Counted from the first letter of the stretch, positions 1 through 7,329 are shown. The stretch: 11,337 nucleotides of DNA from Bacteroidales bacterium (GCA_030523385.1 JAUNIV010000050.1:1-11337), one strand, 5' to 3'. The notes: a model not told the origin generated them from the letters alone. Numbers and translations are program-made.

Positions 1-7
1 ATATTAC

Positions 8-38
8 TTCGGCAGACAAAGAAAATTGCGTATATTTG
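8..38 (+). promoter_or_regulatory. Bacteroidetes-type promoter for hflX
   Basis: A -7 box TATATTTG (31-38) matches the Bacteroidetes consensus TAnnTTTG in full. Exactly 19 bp upstream lies TTCG (8-11), one base off the usual -33 TTTG. Transcription would start near position 43-46 and leave a 5' leader of about 25 nt before the hflX ATG at 70. The leader is A-rich just before the start and has no Shine-Dalgarno site, as is usual in this phylum. The boxes are seen directly; promoter activity is inferred. Confidence 0.75.
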
Positions 39-69
39 TCGCGAACTTATTTTTAGCAAGAAAAACCAG

Positions 70-1323
70 ATGAAAGAATTTGTAATATCGGAGACAAAAA
101 CTGAAACCGCTGTCCTGGTGGGGCTTATCACCCAAACGCAAGACGAGCGGAAGACTAAGGAATATTTGGATGAACTGGAGTTCCTGGCCGATACGGCAGG
201 AGCCACCGTAGTGAAACGGTTCACCCAAAAGCTACCCATAGCCAACTCTGTGACTTATGTAGGCAAGGGGAAACTGGAAGAAATAAGAGACTACATACGC
301 CGGGAAGAAGAAGAGGAGCGCGAAGTGGGTATGGTGATTTTCGACGACGAGCTTTCCGCCAAACAGATACGCAACATAGAGGGAGAGCTGAAAGTGAAGA
401 TACTGGACCGTACTTCGCTCATTCTGGACATCTTTGCCATGCGTGCCCAAACGGCCAACGCCAAAACACAAGTGGAGTTGGCGCAATATAAATACATGCT
501 TCCGCGCCTGCAACGCTTGTGGACGCACCTCGAACGACAAGGCGGTGGCTCCGGAGCCGGTGGCGGTAAAGGTTCGGTAGGTCTGCGCGGTCCGGGTGAG
601 ACGCAGTTGGAAATGGACCGCCGTATCATCCTGAACCGTATGTCTTTGCTGAAAGAACGGCTGGCTGAGATAGACAAGCAGAAATCCACCCAACGGAAAA
701 ACCGCGGGCGCATGATTCGCGTGGCATTGGTGGGATATACCAACGTGGGGAAATCGACATTGATGAACCTGCTCTCGAAGAGCGAGGTATTTGCCGAAAA
801 CAAGCTGTTTGCCACGCTTGACACCACCGTAAGAAAGGTCATCATAGAGAATCTGCCCTTCCTGCTTACCGACACCGTAGGGTTCATCCGGAAGCTGCCT
901 ACCGATTTGGTGGACTCCTTCAAATCTACCTTGGACGAGGTAAGGGAAGCCGACCTGTTGGTACACGTGGTGGATATATCACACCCCGACTTCGAGGAAC
1001 AGATAGCCGTGGTTGATAAAACCATCGCCGACCTGGGAGCCGGAGGAAAGCCCACCATGATTGTATTCAACAAGATAGATGCCTACACATACGTGGAGAA
1101 AGCAGAAGACGACCTGACTCCACGCACCAAAGAAAACATCACGCTGGACGAACTGATGAAGACGTGGATGGCCAAACTGAACGACAACTGTATCTTCATT
1201 TCCGCCCGCGAAAAGACGAACTTAGAGGAGCTGAAGACTATTATATATAATAAGGTAAGGGAACTGCACGTGCAGAAGTATCCCTATAACGATTTCCTCT
1301 ATCAGACGTATGACGAGGAATAA
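70..1323 (+). CDS. hflX: GTPase HflX, ribosome-associated
   Basis: This is a 417-residue Obg/HflX-superfamily GTPase, close to the usual family length (about 420). In other bacteria HflX binds the large ribosomal subunit and splits or rescues stalled 70S ribosomes under stress; that role is inferred here from the family. The N-terminal HflX domain (about 1-140) is followed by the Gly-rich linker (158-167) and the family signature GLRGPGETQLE (171-181). The G domain shows the P-loop GYTNVGKST (222-230), G3 DTVGF (268-272), G4 NKID (334-337) and a G5 FISA motif near residue 376. The ATG at 70 fits the family N-terminus and sits about 25 nt below the promoter. The stop is 15 bp before the DUF4954 gene, so the two are probably cotranscribed. 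The Gly-rich linker is longer than in E. coli HflX, which to my knowledge is normal in Bacteroidetes. Confidence 0.96.
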   Translation: MKEFVISETKTETAVLVGLITQTQDERKTKEYLDELEFLADTAGATVVKRFTQKLPIANSVTYVGKGKLEEIRDYIRREEEEEREVGMVIFDDELSAKQIRNIEGELKVKILDRTSLILDIFAMRAQTANAKTQVELAQYKYMLPRLQRLWTHLERQGGGSGAGGGKGSVGLRGPGETQLEMDRRIILNRMSLLKERLAEIDKQKSTQRKNRGRMIRVALVGYTNVGKSTLMNLLSKSEVFAENKLFATLDTTVRKVIIENLPFLLTDTVGFIRKLPTDLVDSFKSTLDEVREADLLVHVVDISHPDFEEQIAVVDKTIADLGAGGKPTMIVFNKIDAYTYVEKAEDDLTPRTKENITLDELMKTWMAKLNDNCIFISAREKTNLEELKTIIYNKVRELHVQKYPYNDFLYQTYDEE

Positions 1324-1338
1324 AAAAAACTAAATGAC

Positions 1339-3327
1339 ATGAGAACATATCGTTCGCTGACTCAAGAAGAGATACAACAACTAAAAGAGAATGCCTGTAC
1401 GGCCTCAGACTGGGCCGACATAGAGGTAGTGGAGAACTTTAAGACTGATTACGTGTGTCACACCCGCTTTTCGGGGCGCGTGCGTTTGGGCGTGTTCGAA
1501 GGCGAGTTTACCTTGGCAGGCGGCATGCGTAAGCATTCGGGACTGTATCACGCCACGCTGCACAACGTCACCGTGGGCGACAACTGTTGCATAGAGAACA
1601 TTAAGAACTACATCGCCAACTACGAGATAGGCGAACATACGTTCATTGAGAATGTGGATATTATCTTGGTAGATGGCCGCAGCAAGTTTGGCAACGGCGT
1701 GGAAGTGGCCGTGCTCAATGAGACAGGCGGACGCGAAGTATCCATCCACGACCGCCTCTCGGCCCATCAGGCTTACATCATGGCGCTCTACCGCCATCGC
1801 CCCGAACTCATCAGCCGCATGAAAGCCATCATCGACCGCTATGCCGAAGAGAACGCTTCGGAGACAGGCACCATCGGCAAGCATGTCACGATAGTCGATG
1901 CCGGCTACATCAAGAATGTACGCATCGGCGACTATTGCAAGATAGAAGGAGCCGGACGGCTGAAGAACGGCAGCCTGAACAGCAACGAACAGGCTCCCAT
2001 CCACATCGGTTACGGAGTGGTGTGCGACGACTTTATCATCTCCAGCGGCTCCAATGTGGAAGACGGAACCATGCTGACCCGTTGCTTCATCGGGCAGGCA
2101 TGCCACTTGGGACACAATTATTCGGCTTCCGACTCGCTGTTCTTCAGCAACTGCCAGGAAGAGAACGGAGAGGCATGCGCCATCTTTGCCGGACCTTTCA
2201 CGGTGACGCACCACAAATCGACTTTGCTCATAGCGGGCATGTTCTCTTTCATGAATGCCGGTTCGGGTTCCAACCAGAGCAACCACATGTATAAGCTCGG
2301 CCCTATCCATCAGGGGGCACTGGAGCGCGGAGCCAAAACCACTTCCGATTCTTACATCCTGTGGCCTGCCCGCGTGGGTGCTTTCTCATTGGTCATGGGA
2401 CGCCACGTGAATCATGCCGACACCACCAACCTGCCCTTCTCTTACCTGATAGAGCAGCAAAACACTACCTACTTGGTGCCGGGCGTCAACCTGCGCAGCG
2501 TAGGTACCATCCGCGACGCACAGAAGTGGCCTAAACGAGACAAGCGGAAAGACCCGAACCTGCTGGACCAAATCAACTACAACCTGCTAAGCCCCTACAC
2601 CATCCAGAAGATGATGAAAGGCCGCCGCATCTTGAAGGACTTGCGCCGCGTGTCGGGCGAAACTTCGGAGACTTACTCTTATCAGAGTGCCAAAATAAAG
2701 AACTCATCGCTCACGAACGGCATCGGTTTCTACGAGACTGCCATCCATAAGTTTTTGGGTAACTCGCTCATCAAGCGACTGGAAGAGACACGCTTCCGCA
2801 GCAACGAGGAAATCCGCGCCCGCCTCGTCCCCGACACCGAAACCGGCACGGGAGAATGGGTGGACATTTCGGGACTGATAGCTCCCAAAAGCGAGATAGA
2901 ACGCCTGATGGCCGACATAGAAGGCGGAGTGCTCACCACGGTGGATGAAATACACGACCGCTTCGTGGAGATGCACCGCAATTATTACACCTACGAATGG
3001 ACGTGGGCATACGGCAAGATGCTGGAATTTTACGGCTTGCAGCCCGAACAGATTACCGCACAGGATGTCATAGCCATCGTGAAACGCTGGCAGGCAGCCG
3101 TAGTGGGACTGGACAAGATGGTGTATGCCGATGCCAAAAAGGAATTCTCCCTTTCGGCCATGACGGGATTCGGTGCCGACGGTTCGCGCGAGGAGAAGGA
3201 GCAGGACTTTGAGCAAGTGCGCGGAGTGTTTGAAAGCAATCCGTTTGTCACCGCCGTGTTGCAACACATCGAAGTCAAGACCGCATTGGGCAATGAACTG
3301 ATAGAGCGCATCGGCGACATACGATGA
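1339..3327 (+). CDS. DUF4954 family protein, predicted left-handed beta-helix
   Basis: This is a 662-residue protein that I recognise as the uncharacterised DUF4954 family of Bacteroidetes; I know of no established function. It has no signal peptide or membrane segment, so it is likely cytoplasmic. Two stretches (about 70-110 and 176-300) show the loose hexapeptide periodicity of left-handed beta-helix proteins, for example TIGKHVTIVDAGYIKNVRIG. This fold is common in trimeric acyltransferases and sugar-nucleotide enzymes. A patch rich in His, Asn and Ser (H291, H292 and the following MNAGSGSNQSNH) is a candidate active or binding site. The C-terminal third is mostly helical and charged. ATG 1339 was chosen over the ATG at 1334, which opens a two-codon frame ending within the real start. 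The gene lies 15 bp after hflX, suggesting one transcript. A catalytic role is inference only. Confidence 0.88.
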   Translation: MRTYRSLTQEEIQQLKENACTASDWADIEVVENFKTDYVCHTRFSGRVRLGVFEGEFTLAGGMRKHSGLYHATLHNVTVGDNCCIENIKNYIANYEIGEHTFIENVDIILVDGRSKFGNGVEVAVLNETGGREVSIHDRLSAHQAYIMALYRHRPELISRMKAIIDRYAEENASETGTIGKHVTIVDAGYIKNVRIGDYCKIEGAGRLKNGSLNSNEQAPIHIGYGVVCDDFIISSGSNVEDGTMLTRCFIGQACHLGHNYSASDSLFFSNCQEENGEACAIFAGPFTVTHHKSTLLIAGMFSFMNAGSGSNQSNHMYKLGPIHQGALERGAKTTSDSYILWPARVGAFSLVMGRHVNHADTTNLPFSYLIEQQNTTYLVPGVNLRSVGTIRDAQKWPKRDKRKDPNLLDQINYNLLSPYTIQKMMKGRRILKDLRRVSGETSETYSYQSAKIKNSSLTNGIGFYETAIHKFLGNSLIKRLEETRFRSNEEIRARLVPDTETGTGEWVDISGLIAPKSEIERLMADIEGGVLTTVDEIHDRFVEMHRNYYTYEWTWAYGKMLEFYGLQPEQITAQDVIAIVKRWQAAVVGLDKMVYADAKKEFSLSAMTGFGADGSREEKEQDFEQVRGVFESNPFVTAVLQHIEVKTALGNELIERIGDIR

Positions 3328-3365
3328 AAATGCAGCACAGCATCAACAATATTTCCTGTTTTACG

Positions 3366-3440
3366 GTAGGGGCGGACCCGTGTGTCCGCCCGAATACATC
3401 CACTATATGCCACCGGGCAGACACATGGGTCTGCCCCTAC
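3366..3440. repeat. BIME-like inverted pair of REP elements
   Basis: Two 26-nt units lie in inverted orientation, 23 bp apart. Unit 1 (3366-3391) begins GTAG and then forms a perfect hairpin with arms GGGCGGAC (3370-3377) and GTCCGCCC (3384-3391) and a 6-nt loop. Unit 2 (3415-3440) is its reverse complement with 23/26 identity: arms GGGCAGAC (3415-3422) and GTCTGCCC (3429-3436), then CTAC. The arm differences are compensatory (a G-C pair replaced by an A-T pair), so pairing is kept. A GTAG tetranucleotide at the foot of a hairpin is the hallmark of REP sequences mobilised by RAYT (TnpA-REP, Y1 HUH) transposases. No RAYT gene is present in the window, so this would be a non-autonomous copy. 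It starts 39 nt after the DUF4954 stop codon and could also end or stabilise that transcript. Confidence 0.85.
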
Positions 3441-3458
3441 GGGATTTCACGGTACCAA

Positions 3459-3522
3459 AATTATTTTTCACCCTTTGATAATTATTTTTCAAAGGGCGAA
3501 AAAAGTTTTTCAAAGGATGAAA
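3459..3522. repeat. 21-bp-period T-tract repeat with internal inverted repeat
   Basis: Three T5CA cores begin at 3464, 3485 and 3506, exactly 21 bp apart. The 12-mer AATTATTTTTCA occurs at 3459-3470 and again at 3480-3491. Copies 2 and 3 (3485-3501 and 3506-3522) match at 15 of 17 positions. Copy 1 (3464-3478) is also the reverse complement of 3489-3503 with one mismatch, which gives a 15-bp stem around a 10-nt loop (3479-3488). Each unit is itself roughly palindromic (TTTCA ... TGAAA). T-tracts spaced by two helical turns are expected to curve DNA. It lies about 115-175 bp upstream of the purH -7 box. Confidence 0.75.
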
Positions 3523-3636
3523 CCGAACGTTTGATACGGTCATATCGAAGCACAGAAAGCACCCCAAATTCAGATTAATTTAGTGAAGCCGCTAATATTT
3601 TAAGGCAATCTGTAGAATTTATAAATTGAAAATTCA

Positions 3637-3644
3637 TACCTTTG
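3637..3644 (+). promoter_or_regulatory. -7 promoter box for purH
   Basis: TACCTTTG matches the Bacteroidetes -7 consensus TAnnTTTG in full. The start of transcription would lie near 3650, leaving a leader of about 20 nt of A-rich sequence before ATG 3671. I could not find a good TTTG -33 box at the usual 19-21 bp spacing, so the promoter may be weak or depend on another factor. Confidence 0.6.
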
Positions 3645-3670
3645 TAGCCCAAATACTTAAAATAAAGAAA

Positions 3671-5194
3671 ATGTCAGAGGCTAAGAGAATTAAAACCGCG
3701 TTGGTATCGGTTTATCACAAGGAAGGTTTGGATGAAATCATTACCAAACTGCACGAAGAAGGTGTAGAGTTCCTGTCAACAGGAGGTACTCGACAATTTA
3801 TTGAATCATTGGGCTTTCCCTGCAAGGCAGTGGAAGACCTGACTACTTACCCCTCCATTCTGGGCGGACGCGTAAAGACCCTCCACCCCAAAGTATTCGG
3901 AGGTATCTTGTGCCGCCGCGGGCTGGAACAGGATATGCAGCAGATAGAAAAATACGAAATACCCGAAATAGACTTGGTCATTGTCGATCTGTATCCGTTT
4001 GAAGCAACCGTAGCTTCGGGTGCTGCCGAACAGGCCATCATTGAAAAGATAGATATAGGCGGCATCTCGCTGATTCGCGCTGCTGCTAAGAACTATAATG
4101 ACGTGGTAATCATTGCCAGTCAGGCACAGTACAAGCCTTTCCGCGACATGCTGCTGGAACACGGTGCCACGACCTCACTGGAAGAAAGACGCTGGTTTGC
4201 CAAAGAAGCATTTGCCGTGTCTTCTCACTATGATTCTGCCATCTTCAACTACTTCGACGGTGGCGAAGGTTCGGCTTTCCGCTGCGCCATAGAGAACCAG
4301 AAGCAACTGCGCTACGGTGAGAATCCTCATCAGAAAGGTTTCTTCTACGGAGACCTGGAAGCGATGTTCGACCAAATCCACGGAAAAGAAATATCTTACA
4401 ACAACCTGCTTGACATCAATGCGGCTGTTGACTTGATAGACGAGTTTGACGAAACGACATTCGCCATCCTGAAGCACAACAACGCCTGCGGACTGGCTTC
4501 GCGCCCCACAGTGCTCGAAGCATGGAAGGACGCGCTGGCAGGCGACCCGGTATCGGCATTCGGCGGTGTGCTGGTGACCAACGCTGTTATAGACAAGGAG
4601 ACGGCAGAAGAAATCAACAAGCTGTTCTTCGAGGTGATTATCGCACCGGACTATGACGTGGATGCCTTGCAGATATTGGGGCAGAAGAAGAACCGCATCA
4701 TCTTGGTCCGCAAAGAAGCTAAGTTGCCTAAGAAGCAATTCCGCTCGCTGCTGAACGGCGTGCTGGTGCAGGAGAGAGACCTGGATGTGGAGACTACTGC
4801 CGACCTGAAGCAGGTTTCGGACAAGGCTCCCACGGAAGCCGAAGTGGAAGACATGCTCTTTGCCAACAAGATTGTGAAGAACAGCAAGAGCAATGCCATC
4901 GTATTGGCCAAAGGCAAGCAACTGCTGGCCAGCGGAGTGGGACAGACCAGCCGCGTGGATGCACTGAAGCAGGCCATAGAGAAAGCCAAATCGTTCGGGT
5001 TCGACCTGCACGGGGCTGTCATGGCAAGCGATGCCTTCTTCCCCTTCCCCGACTGCGTGGAGATAGCCGACAAGGAAGGCGTGACGGCAGTGATACAACC
5101 GGGCGGCTCGGTGAAAGACGAGCTGACGTTCCAGTATTGCAACGAGCACGGGGTGGCCATGGTAATCACGGGCATTCGTCACTTTAAACATTAA
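3671..5194 (+). CDS. purH: Bifunctional AICAR formyltransferase / IMP cyclohydrolase
   Basis: This 507-residue cytosolic enzyme carries out the last two steps of de novo purine synthesis: AICAR is formylated with 10-formyl-THF to FAICAR, which is then cyclised to IMP. The N-terminal MGS-like cyclohydrolase domain (about 1-150) includes the conserved GGRVKTLHPK (65-74), VDLYPFEATVA and IDIGG ... RAAAKN segments. The transformylase domain contains LRYGENPHQ and LKHNNACG with the catalytic Lys-His pair at 268-269. Many homologues read KHxNPCG, so Ala272 for Pro is a variant that I believe is normal in Bacteroidetes. The length fits the family (about 510-530). An in-frame start at 3626 would add 15 residues but lies upstream of the -7 box and so could not be translated from this promoter; ATG 3671 gives the expected N-terminus. 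Confidence 0.97.
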   Translation: MSEAKRIKTALVSVYHKEGLDEIITKLHEEGVEFLSTGGTRQFIESLGFPCKAVEDLTTYPSILGGRVKTLHPKVFGGILCRRGLEQDMQQIEKYEIPEIDLVIVDLYPFEATVASGAAEQAIIEKIDIGGISLIRAAAKNYNDVVIIASQAQYKPFRDMLLEHGATTSLEERRWFAKEAFAVSSHYDSAIFNYFDGGEGSAFRCAIENQKQLRYGENPHQKGFFYGDLEAMFDQIHGKEISYNNLLDINAAVDLIDEFDETTFAILKHNNACGLASRPTVLEAWKDALAGDPVSAFGGVLVTNAVIDKETAEEINKLFFEVIIAPDYDVDALQILGQKKNRIILVRKEAKLPKKQFRSLLNGVLVQERDLDVETTADLKQVSDKAPTEAEVEDMLFANKIVKNSKSNAIVLAKGKQLLASGVGQTSRVDALKQAIEKAKSFGFDLHGAVMASDAFFPFPDCVEIADKEGVTAVIQPGGSVKDELTFQYCNEHGVAMVITGIRHFKH

Positions 5195-5214
5195 TCATGT
5201 ATATTGAGGATTAA

Positions 5215-5277
5215 AGGACTGGGAATTGGGAATATAAAAGGAATCGACACCGAACTTCATTCTCAATTCTCAGTTTT
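5215..5277 (+). repeat. Inverted heptamer repeats forming a 19-bp hairpin upstream of mreB
   Basis: The left arm (5215-5233) contains TGGGAAT twice in tandem. The right arm (5259-5277) contains ATTCTCA twice in tandem, and degenerate copies continue to 5293. As RNA the arms pair over 19 consecutive positions, four of them G-U wobbles, around a 25-nt loop. The hairpin begins 20 nt after the purH stop and ends 35 nt before the mreB start. The four U's sit inside the stem and no longer U-run follows, so a classical intrinsic terminator is only possible. A structured mreB leader is the alternative. I see no fully convincing TAnnTTTG box in this 118-bp gap. Confidence 0.65.
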
Positions 5278-5312
5278 CGATTCTCTATTCATTCTTATAA
5301 AAAAAGAAAACA

Positions 5313-6335
5313 ATGGGATTATTCTCCTTTACACAAGAAATAGCGATGGACCTTGGCACTGCCAATACCATCATATTGAACAACGGAAAGATTGTGGTGG
5401 ACGAACCTTCGGTCGTCGCACTGGATCGCCGCACCGACAAGATGATTGCCGTGGGCGAACGGGCCAAAATGATGTATGAAAAGGAAAACCCGAATATCCG
5501 CACCGTGCGTCCGCTTAGAGATGGCGTGATAGCCGACTTCAATGCTTGCGAACAGATGATGCGCGGACTGATAAAGAAGGTGAACATGGGAAACCGTTTC
5601 TTCTCTCCCTCCCTGCGTATGGTCATCGGTGTGCCTTCGGGCAGTACGGAAGTGGAACTGCGTGCCGTGCGCGACAGTGCCGAACATGCAGGCGGACGCG
5701 ATGTATATCTCATCTTCGAGCCTATGGCTGCCGCTATAGGTATCGGTATTGACGTGGAAGCTCCGGAAGGCAACATGATTGTCGATATAGGCGGTGGTTC
5801 TACGGAGATTGCCGTAATCTCGTTGGGTGGTATCGTATCTAACAACTCCATCCGTATAGCCGGCGATGACCTGACGGCGGACATTCAGGAATACATGAGC
5901 CGCCAACACAACGTGAAGGTGAGTGAGCGTATGGCCGAACGTATCAAGATACACGTAGGTGCCGCACTGACCGATTTGGGTGACGATGCGCCCGAAGACT
6001 ACGTGGTGCGCGGACCTAACCGCATCACCGCACTGCCTATGGAAGTGCCTGTATGCTACCAGGAAGTGGCCCACTGTCTGGAAAAGAGCATCGCCAAAAT
6101 AGAGACGGCCATCTTGAGCGCACTGGAACAGACTCCTCCCGAGCTGTATGCCGACATTGTGGTGAATGGCATCTACTTAGCCGGTGGAGGTGCTTTGTTG
6201 CGCGGACTGGACAAACGACTGACGGACAAGATAAACATTCCGTTCCACATAGCCGAAGACCCCTTGCTAAGTGTGGCTAAGGGTACAGGCATTGCGCTGA
6301 AGAATGTGGACCGCTTCTCGTTCTTGATGAGATAA
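5313..6335 (+). CDS. mreB: Rod-shape-determining actin homologue MreB
   Basis: A 340-residue bacterial actin that forms membrane-bound filaments and directs the elongasome for lateral wall growth. The nucleotide-binding motifs of the actin/Hsp70 fold are all present: phosphate-1 DLGTANT (13-19), phosphate-2 DIGGGST (158-164) and the adenosine motif AGGGALLRGL (290-299). The short N-terminal segment MGLFSF before the first strand resembles the membrane-contacting end of other MreBs. Length is typical (about 335-347). ATG 5313 follows an A-rich stretch (5299-5310), the usual Bacteroidetes start context. It is the first gene of the mreBCD-mrdA-rodA cluster and is separated from mreC by 136 bp, the largest gap in the cluster. 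Confidence 0.97.
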   Translation: MGLFSFTQEIAMDLGTANTIILNNGKIVVDEPSVVALDRRTDKMIAVGERAKMMYEKENPNIRTVRPLRDGVIADFNACEQMMRGLIKKVNMGNRFFSPSLRMVIGVPSGSTEVELRAVRDSAEHAGGRDVYLIFEPMAAAIGIGIDVEAPEGNMIVDIGGGSTEIAVISLGGIVSNNSIRIAGDDLTADIQEYMSRQHNVKVSERMAERIKIHVGAALTDLGDDAPEDYVVRGPNRITALPMEVPVCYQEVAHCLEKSIAKIETAILSALEQTPPELYADIVVNGIYLAGGGALLRGLDKRLTDKINIPFHIAEDPLLSVAKGTGIALKNVDRFSFLMR

Positions 6336-6437
6336 CCGCAGGAAGACATTTGGCCCGGCACGCAAGCGACACGGAACAAAACCGGAGACGGCAGACAGTC
6401 CGCGTCATTTGCATGCCCCTCGAATTGCCATTTGTCG

Positions 6438-6467
6438 GCCTGCTTATTACCTATTATATAATAAGGC
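6438..6467 (+). other. Possible hairpin in the mreB-mreC gap, next to the mreC start
   Basis: GCC plus TTATTA (6438-6440 and 6444-6449) can pair with TAATAAGGC (6459-6467) across a 9-nt loop, with a 3-nt bulge on the left side. A perfect 12-bp palindrome, TATTATATAATA (6452-6463), overlaps it and offers another pairing. The mreC ATG is at 6472, so the structure would cover the region where ribosomes load. It is AT-rich and short, and may be chance. The rest of the 136-bp gap shows no gene. Confidence 0.35.
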
Positions 6468-6471
6468 ATAC

Positions 6472-7320
6472 ATGCGAAATCTGCTGGATTTTTTCTTGAA
6501 GTATAACTACTGGTTCCTCTTCGTGCTGCTGGAAGTAATCAGTTTTGTCTTATTGTTCCGCTTCAACGGATACCAGGGAAGCGTGTTCTTTACATCTGCC
6601 AACCTTGTGGCGGGAGCCATGCACGATGCCGCCGGCAACGTGACAGGCTACTTCCACCTGAAAACCATCAACGACGAACTGGTGCAACGCAACGTGGAGC
6701 TGGAGCTGCAACTCGAAAGTCTCCGGAAAACGCTTGTGGAAGCCACCGAAGACAGTACGGGCATAGAACAGATGAAGCAGGATGCCCTGGCAGACTATGA
6801 CTTGCTGAAAGCCGAAGTGATAAACAACAGCGTGAAGCATGCCGACAACTACATCACACTGAACAAGGGCAAAGCCGACGGAGTGCGCAGCGAAATGGGA
6901 GTGGTGACGGGAAGCGGCGTGGTAGGCATCGTCTATCTGACCTCTGCCCACTATTCCATCGTCATCCCGGTATTGAACTCGAAAAGCAACATCAGCTGCA
7001 AAATCAGAAGAAGCGATTACTTCGGAGTCTTGCAATGGGACGGCGGTTCATCGCAATATGCCTACGTGAGAGACATGCCCCGACACTCACAGTTCTCTTT
7101 GGGCGATACGATTGTGACCAGCGGACACAGTGCCGTCTTCCCTTCGGGCATCCCGGTGGGCACGGTAGATGACATTGCCGACAGCCACGACGGACTGTCT
7201 TACCTGCTTCGGGTGAAACTGTTTACCGACTTCGCCCGCCTGAATGACGTCCGCATCATAGCCCACAAGGGACAGGAAGAACAGTTGGAATTGGAAAAAC
7301 AAGTAAAAACGACCAAGTAA
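6472..7320 (+). CDS. mreC: Rod-shape-determining protein MreC
   Basis: A 282-residue bitopic membrane protein that links MreB to the periplasmic side of the elongasome and, in studied systems, activates PBP2-RodA. One membrane segment lies at about residues 12-32, followed by a coiled-coil stretch (about 63-115, rich in Glu, Leu and Gln). The beta-rich MreC core follows, with the family motifs NYITLNKGKADGV (126-138) and GVVGIV (149-154). An in-frame upstream start at 6409 would add 21 residues with no relation to the family, so ATG 6472, which gives MRNLLDFFLKYNYWFLF, was chosen. A weak AAGG lies 5 nt before it. mreD follows after 9 bp. Sequence between residues 150 and 260 looks complete. 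Confidence 0.94.
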   Translation: MRNLLDFFLKYNYWFLFVLLEVISFVLLFRFNGYQGSVFFTSANLVAGAMHDAAGNVTGYFHLKTINDELVQRNVELELQLESLRKTLVEATEDSTGIEQMKQDALADYDLLKAEVINNSVKHADNYITLNKGKADGVRSEMGVVTGSGVVGIVYLTSAHYSIVIPVLNSKSNISCKIRRSDYFGVLQWDGGSSQYAYVRDMPRHSQFSLGDTIVTSGHSAVFPSGIPVGTVDDIADSHDGLSYLLRVKLFTDFARLNDVRIIAHKGQEEQLELEKQVKTTK

Positions 7321-7329
7321 AAAAGAACC

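Larger units (their letters stand above)
3328..3670. other. 343-bp gene-free interval between DUF4954 gene and purH
   Basis: I see no believable gene here. From left to right it holds a BIME-like pair of REP hairpins (3366-3440), a 21-bp-period T-tract repeat (3459-3522), about 110 bp of AT-rich unique sequence, and the purH promoter box (3637-3644). An open frame at 3324-3578 is judged spurious because it translates straight through both repeats. Confidence 0.85.

Noticed and set aside
1238..1254. AT-rich palindrome TATTATATATAATA at the 3' end of hflX, resembling the one before mreC
   Set aside because: It lies within conserved HflX coding sequence (TIIYNK); the likeness to the mreC site is short and low in complexity, so chance is the simpler reading.
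1405..2310. Long minus-strand open frame (301 codons) opposite the DUF4954 gene, and similar ones opposite purH, mreB and hflX
   Set aside because: These mirror the codon structure of the real gene, have no start context and no recognisable domain, and overlap well-identified plus-strand genes entirely.
3324..3578. An 84-codon open frame overlapping the DUF4954 stop codon
   Set aside because: It reads through the REP hairpins and the T-tract repeat. Its GADPCVRP and ADTWVCPYG peptides are just the translated hairpin arms. This kind of small 'hypothetical protein' is a known artefact of such repeats.
3626..3670. Upstream in-frame start for purH adding 15 residues
   Set aside because: It lies upstream of the -7 promoter box at 3637-3644, and the extra residues do not resemble PurH N-termini.
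6431..6462. Possible internal promoter before mreC (TTTG at 6431 and an AT-rich box about 20 bp later)
   Set aside because: The -7 box lacks TTTG, and the implied transcript start would leave a leader of only about 5 nt before the mreC ATG.
6409..6471. Upstream in-frame start for mreC adding 21 residues
   Set aside because: The added residues precede the normal cytoplasmic tail and membrane anchor and run through the palindrome region; ATG 6472 gives the expected N-terminus.
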